From assembly GCF_000332355.1 (NCBI RefSeq), contig NZ_KB235958.1, positions 3,083,298-3,121,042 of the forward strand: a DNA stretch of 37,745 nucleotides. The letters are read 5' to 3'. The notes under the pieces were generated by a model. The model was not told the origin of the DNA and made no database searches. It saw only the letters and a list, made by a program, of their open reading frames with translations. This DNA comes from Baaleninema simplex PCC 7105. GTDB taxonomy: Bacteria; Cyanobacteriota; Cyanobacteriia; Cyanobacteriales; Geitlerinemataceae. Of this stretch, positions 34,034 to 37,745 are shown one piece after another. Position numbers and translations under genes: made by a program. Each line of letters opens with the position of its first letter. Position 1 is the first letter of the stretch.

Positions 34034-34161
34034 GGGTGCATCTCACTTTTGCACCCGGAACCCCACCCATCCTCCCCTTACTAAGGGGAGGTGCCGAAGG
34101 ACGTTCGGCGAGCGCTCAGTCGAGGCGCGGAGGGGTCGTTCTACGAAATTGAGATGCACCC
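34034..34161. mobile_element. 128-bp MITE, GGGTGCATCTCA ends, 8-bp target duplication
   Basis: Perfect 12-bp terminal repeats GGGTGCATCTCA (34034-34045) and TGAGATGCACCC (34150-34161) are flanked by the 8-bp duplication TACAGTTC (34026-34033 and 34162-34169). The interior differs from the 10192 copy. It holds a TCCCCTTACTAAGGGGAG palindrome and no coding frame. It lies against the 33986 repeat, so it inserted into or beside it. Confidence 0.88.
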
Positions 34162-34169
34162 TACAGTTC

Positions 34170-34463
34170 TTCCCACATCAGATTTTTATAACATTGCGAT
34201 CGCCGCTTTCGGCAAGCTTATCTTTTTAAGGCGATTCGGCGATCGCTCCTGTTCTCGTCGGTATGTCTGACGCAGTAGCTCGACTGTCGCAAACCCTCTT
34301 TCAGCAGGAAATCAATACGTCGCCAATTCAAGCTTGAAATGTAACGGCAGCTAAATTTATTAAAATTTATTAATATTAATATAGATAAAAAAATATTGAA
34401 AATAGATGATTTTTAAGATATAATTTTATTTTAAAAAGATTGATTATTATCAATTTGATTGGT
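34170..34463. other. AT-rich leader upstream of the haemagglutinin-type gene
   Basis: From about 34340 the DNA is extremely AT-rich, runs of AATATT and ATTTTA being frequent. This is a probable promoter region. No gene was seen. Confidence 0.5.
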
Positions 34464-37400
34464 ATGTGTATCGCCCATACTAACATTAAAAAATTACACA
34501 GTATTTCTAGCTCCGTACTAACTGCGGCGACCCTTGCGAGTCTCCAGAGCCTAGCATTCGGTTTCCTTCCCAGAACGTCCGCGTTGGCTCAGATCGTTCC
34601 CGATCGGACACTTCCGAGTCCTTCCCGAGCGATCGTAGGAGGCAATACTTACACCATCGAGGGAGGAACGGAGGCGGGTCGCAACCTGTTCCACTCCTTC
34701 GAGCGTTTTTCCGTGCCAACGGGAGCCGAAGCCTTTTTTAACAACGCCACGACCGTTGAAAACATCCTGACTCGCGTGACGGGCGATGGCGTGTCCAATA
34801 TTGACGGACTGCTACGAACCAACGGAACGGCGAACTTGTTTCTGCTCAATCCCAACGGCATCGTCTTCGGTCCGAACGCTCGCCTCGAGGTCGGCGGTTC
34901 CTTCTTTGCCAGTACAGCCCATCGTCTCAACTTTAGAGACGGCAGCGTCTTCAGTGCGGCCGAACCTAACGCGCCGCCATTACTGACTGTTTCCGTTCCC
35001 GTGGGAGTGCAGTTTGGCAATTCACCCGGGTCCCTCGACATCCGAGGAACGGGGAATGTCGATCGCTTTCCCACCGAAACCCCAGGCTTATCGGTTCCCC
35101 CCGGACAGGCGATCGCCCTGGTGGGAGGAAACATCACCCTCGACGGCGCGATCGTCAGCGCCCCGTCAGGACGAGTTGAAATGGGTGGCGTTGTTGAAGG
35201 AAACGTCAGCTTTGACGAGAGTTGGACGCTCGACTACGACGGCGTGAGTGAATGGGGAGACGTACAGTTATTGAATCGATCGTCCGTCTTCGTCCCGACT
35301 AGCGATCTCGGCAACCGCTCGAATACGGGAATTCAAGTCGTTGGGGGAGACATCTCGATGGCGAGTTCTCAACTGGCCACGCTGACGCAGAACGGTCGAG
35401 CCAGCGGTAACATTGACATCCAGGCGTCAGAGTTGCTGAGTTTGGGTGGAGCGATCGATACGTTTCCCTTTAGTGCTTCGGTGGAAACGCAAACTGACGA
35501 AACGGCAACCGGAAACGGCGGCCATCTCGCTGTAACTGCGCCCGAAATCGCGATAAACGACGGGGCGAGACTTCAAACCTGGAGCTTTGGGGATGGAAAT
35601 GCCGGAGGCGTGACGGTGAATGCCGAGGCGATCGAGGTCGTTGGTTCCTCTCCTTCGGGTGGGTTCTTTTTTAATCTCGCCCTACTCCTCGAACAGAGTA
35701 CGGGTAGCCGCATCAGCAGCGAGAACTTCGGAACGGGAGACGGCGGAAACGTCCGCGTCGTGACTGACAACCTCGTCCTCAACGACGGCGGACAAATCCG
35801 AACGCTCACCGGTGCGAGTGGAAAGGGCGGTTCGATAACGGTAAACGCCCGAAATTTACGAGCTGTAAGCACCGTTCCCCTAACTCCAATCGTCAGTAGC
35901 GGGATCGCCAGCATTACCACGGGAACGGGTTCGGGGGGAGACAGCACGATTTCAAGCCAACGAGCCACGTTACTCGATGGCGCGAGACTCATCTCTTCAA
36001 CGTGGGGATCGGGACGGGGAGGAAACCTGAACGTCGAGATCTCAGAATCCTTTACCGCTCGAGGTTCGGCTTCCGTTTTTACGGGTGCGTCCGTTGGTTC
36101 GGGGGTGTTTTCCGGTACGTTCAGTTCTGGAAACGGGGGCAATGTGACCGTCACCGCACCTCAACTCACCCTATCGGACGAGGGGCTAGTGGTTTCAACC
36201 GTTCTGCGTCAAACCCTCGGCGAACCCTTACCGGGTGCAGGAACAGGCAATGGAGGAGACGTCCGCGTGGTTGCCGATTCCCTCGAGTTAATTGGTGCGA
36301 CTTCTGCTGATTCTGCTGATACGGATTCTTTCACCCAAGTTGGTAGTGTAACGTTTGGAACGGGGAATGCTGGAGACGTTTGGGTGTCAACGAGACAACT
36401 GATCGTTCGAGATGGCAGTCTACTCTCTTCGTCTGTCCTTCTGTCCTTTTCTGCGCTCAGCGAACCGCTGTCAGGTTCGGGGACGGGGAATAGTGGACGG
36501 TTACAAATCGACGCATCGGAATCGATCGAAGTGCTGGGTTCTAACCTCTCGAGTGCTGCGACATCGAGTTTTGTCGGGACGCAAACCTTCGGAATTGGCA
36601 ATGCGCGCGAGTTAGTCGTCAACACCGATCGCCTGGTGTTGCGCGATGGGGGTTTTATCGGTACGTTTACCAGTGCCACGGGCAGCGCCGGAGAGATTCG
36701 CATTAATGCCTCAGACATCTCGATCGCCGGTCGCGCTATCAATGGCGTCTCTCGCGTGGCGGCCGAAGCCTTTGAGCCAAACGAAGTGTTACAGCAGGCG
36801 TTTTTTATTCCATCGATTCCTAACGGCGAAACTGGTCGCGTCGCGATCGAGACCGATCGCTTGACGCTTCGAGAGGGGGGTAGCATCAGCGTTCAGCACG
36901 ACGGCATTGGGAACGCCGGAATTTTAGACATCGAGGCGTCGCAAATCGCGATCGAAGACGATTCGAGGATCTCGGCGACGACGGCTTTCGGTGTGGGCGG
37001 AAACGTCAGTCTCAACGTGCGCGATTCCTTGCAACTACGCGACGACAGCCAAATTTCCCTGTCTGCTCTCGGGGATGTGGGAGATGGGGGGAACTTGGCG
37101 ATCGAAGCAGCGACGGTAACGTTACTCGATCGAAGTTGGATTCGAGCCAATGCCGTGGGGGGAGATGGGGGCAATATTCGCATCGTCACCGACGGTATTT
37201 TAGCTGCACCCGGCACCGCCATTACTGCCAGTTCGCAATTGGGCATCGATGGCCTTGTTGAAATTAGCCAACCTGCCGTCGATACCAGTACGGGGTTAAT
37301 TCAGTTACCCCAAAACACTATCGACCTTGCCAGCCAGATCCAGCAAGGATGTGCTAGCAGTCAAGGTAATACGTTTGTCATTACCGGACGCGGGGGCGTT

Positions 37401-37652
37401 CCGAACAATCCGAGGGAAACGTTACCCGCGAGGGCGAATTTGGCTTGGGGCGATCTTCGAGATTGGCGCGAGATCGGGCAATTGCCGTCGGGGGATGTCT
37501 CCCGAGAGATCGAAGAGATCGAAGAGATTGAAACGGAGGCGATCGCGCCTATTGTTGAAGTCACTGGATGGGTGAGATACGACGATGGAACCGTTGAGTT
37601 AGTGGCTGAGGAGTCGGTCTCCGCGTTCGGTTTAAACTGTCGTACTGATTGA
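34464..37652 (+). CDS. Filamentous-haemagglutinin N-terminal-domain secreted protein (1062 aa)
   Basis: The start is ATG 34464 (MCIAHTNIKK); the TTG at 34440 would only prepend eight residues. A long signal-type N-terminus ends in SALAQIVPD. The Haemagg_act (TPS) domain follows (about 44-190) with NLFHSFERFSVP, GVSNIDGLLRTNGTANLFLL, NPNGIVFGPNARLEVGGSFF and AST. The remainder is beta-helix repeat, with many short segments such as G-N-G-G-x-V/L-x-V/I. The C-terminus has the cyanobacterial SSQGNTFVITGRGGVPNNP motif. Such proteins are usually two-partner-secreted exoproteins; no TpsB pore gene is seen beside it. A dispersed repeat follows at 37653. Confidence 0.9.
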   Translation: MCIAHTNIKKLHSISSSVLTAATLASLQSLAFGFLPRTSALAQIVPDRTLPSPSRAIVGGNTYTIEGGTEAGRNLFHSFERFSVPTGAEAFFNNATTVENILTRVTGDGVSNIDGLLRTNGTANLFLLNPNGIVFGPNARLEVGGSFFASTAHRLNFRDGSVFSAAEPNAPPLLTVSVPVGVQFGNSPGSLDIRGTGNVDRFPTETPGLSVPPGQAIALVGGNITLDGAIVSAPSGRVEMGGVVEGNVSFDESWTLDYDGVSEWGDVQLLNRSSVFVPTSDLGNRSNTGIQVVGGDISMASSQLATLTQNGRASGNIDIQASELLSLGGAIDTFPFSASVETQTDETATGNGGHLAVTAPEIAINDGARLQTWSFGDGNAGGVTVNAEAIEVVGSSPSGGFFFNLALLLEQSTGSRISSENFGTGDGGNVRVVTDNLVLNDGGQIRTLTGASGKGGSITVNARNLRAVSTVPLTPIVSSGIASITTGTGSGGDSTISSQRATLLDGARLISSTWGSGRGGNLNVEISESFTARGSASVFTGASVGSGVFSGTFSSGNGGNVTVTAPQLTLSDEGLVVSTVLRQTLGEPLPGAGTGNGGDVRVVADSLELIGATSADSADTDSFTQVGSVTFGTGNAGDVWVSTRQLIVRDGSLLSSSVLLSFSALSEPLSGSGTGNSGRLQIDASESIEVLGSNLSSAATSSFVGTQTFGIGNARELVVNTDRLVLRDGGFIGTFTSATGSAGEIRINASDISIAGRAINGVSRVAAEAFEPNEVLQQAFFIPSIPNGETGRVAIETDRLTLREGGSISVQHDGIGNAGILDIEASQIAIEDDSRISATTAFGVGGNVSLNVRDSLQLRDDSQISLSALGDVGDGGNLAIEAATVTLLDRSWIRANAVGGDGGNIRIVTDGILAAPGTAITASSQLGIDGLVEISQPAVDTSTGLIQLPQNTIDLASQIQQGCASSQGNTFVITGRGGVPNNPRETLPARANLAWGDLRDWREIGQLPSGDVSREIEEIEEIETEAIAPIVEVTGWVRYDDGTVELVAEESVSAFGLNCRTD

Positions 37653-37745
37653 CATCCGTTTCCGATAAGCTAGGTTTTAAGCAGTCTTCACCACATCCCC
37701 CCTTAGCCCCCTATCCCCCCCCTTAGCCCCCTATCCCCCCTTAGC
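37653..37745. repeat. Partial copy of the TTTCCGATAAGC repeat, cut by window end
   Basis: It starts ATCCGTTTCCGATAAGC, then the TTTTAAGCAGTCTTCACC variant, and ends in tandem CCCCTTAGCCCCCTATC units. It is related to the 125-bp unit at 10130-10540 and to 21534. Confidence 0.8.

Noticed and set aside
35573-36886. Minus-strand open frames within the haemagglutinin-type gene
   Set aside because: They are mirror images of the repetitive G-N-G-G coding pattern, rich in Pro/Ser, with no independent support.

Overview
The window is chromosomal DNA from a cyanobacterium, probably a filamentous Oscillatoriales-type strain. The palindrome GCGATCGC and its GCGATCG variants (HIP1-like) are scattered throughout. 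There is a high-light-inducible chlorophyll-binding protein, the amiC-murI cell-wall pair seen in other cyanobacteria, a haemagglutinin-type S-layer-family protein, two Uma2-family genes and many small palindromic repeats. No species call is made.

Layout. 1-446: 3' part of a Uma2-family gene (minus). 676-3322: a solo TnpB (IS200/IS605, IS1341-type) element whose tnpB is split by a complete IS4-family insertion sequence (891-2211, perfect 15-bp ends, 9-bp target duplication) and which also carries two in-frame palindromic inserts. 3514-9655: dienelactone hydrolase, SDR, DUF3352 protein, sugar-phosphate transferase, GAF histidine kinase. 9656-10730: a repeat nest holding a 125-bp tandem duplication, one copy of which is interrupted by a 153-bp MITE with an 8-bp target duplication, and a methyltransferase relic. 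10731-15087: an operon-like minus-strand set of a nucleotide-transporter-like/HEAT membrane protein, a stand-alone cNMP-binding protein and a beta-phosphoglucomutase-like HAD enzyme. 15372-20633: infC, an alpha/beta hydrolase with a problematic start, amiC, murI, a highly structured region that I read as an orphan IscB omegaRNA (HEARO RNA), then msrA. 20850-24506: a small membrane protein and a tightly coupled SDR / winged-helix protein / MscS trio. 24917-29972: hydrolase, SirB1, fabG, hli, a pRiA4b ORF-3-like protein and a second Uma2 gene. 30085-33945: tRNA-Lys(CUU), a cobalamin-binding protein and clpB. 33946-37745: two nested MITE-type repeats, then a 1062-residue haemagglutinin-type secreted protein and another dispersed repeat.

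Most protein-coding content is ordinary housekeeping and envelope biology: peptidoglycan recycling and D-Glu supply, glycan priming, fatty-acid elongation, chaperone, repair of oxidised methionine, light stress. The unusual content is the mobile and structured DNA. Relics of both RNA-guided transposon nuclease families (TnpB, and IscB as an omegaRNA) lie about 17 kb apart. At least four classes of small repeat can be traced by empty-site or target-duplication evidence. Two gene sets deserve attention as possible functional systems: the transporter-HEAT / cNMP-sensor / HAD set, and the SDR / winged-helix / MscS set.
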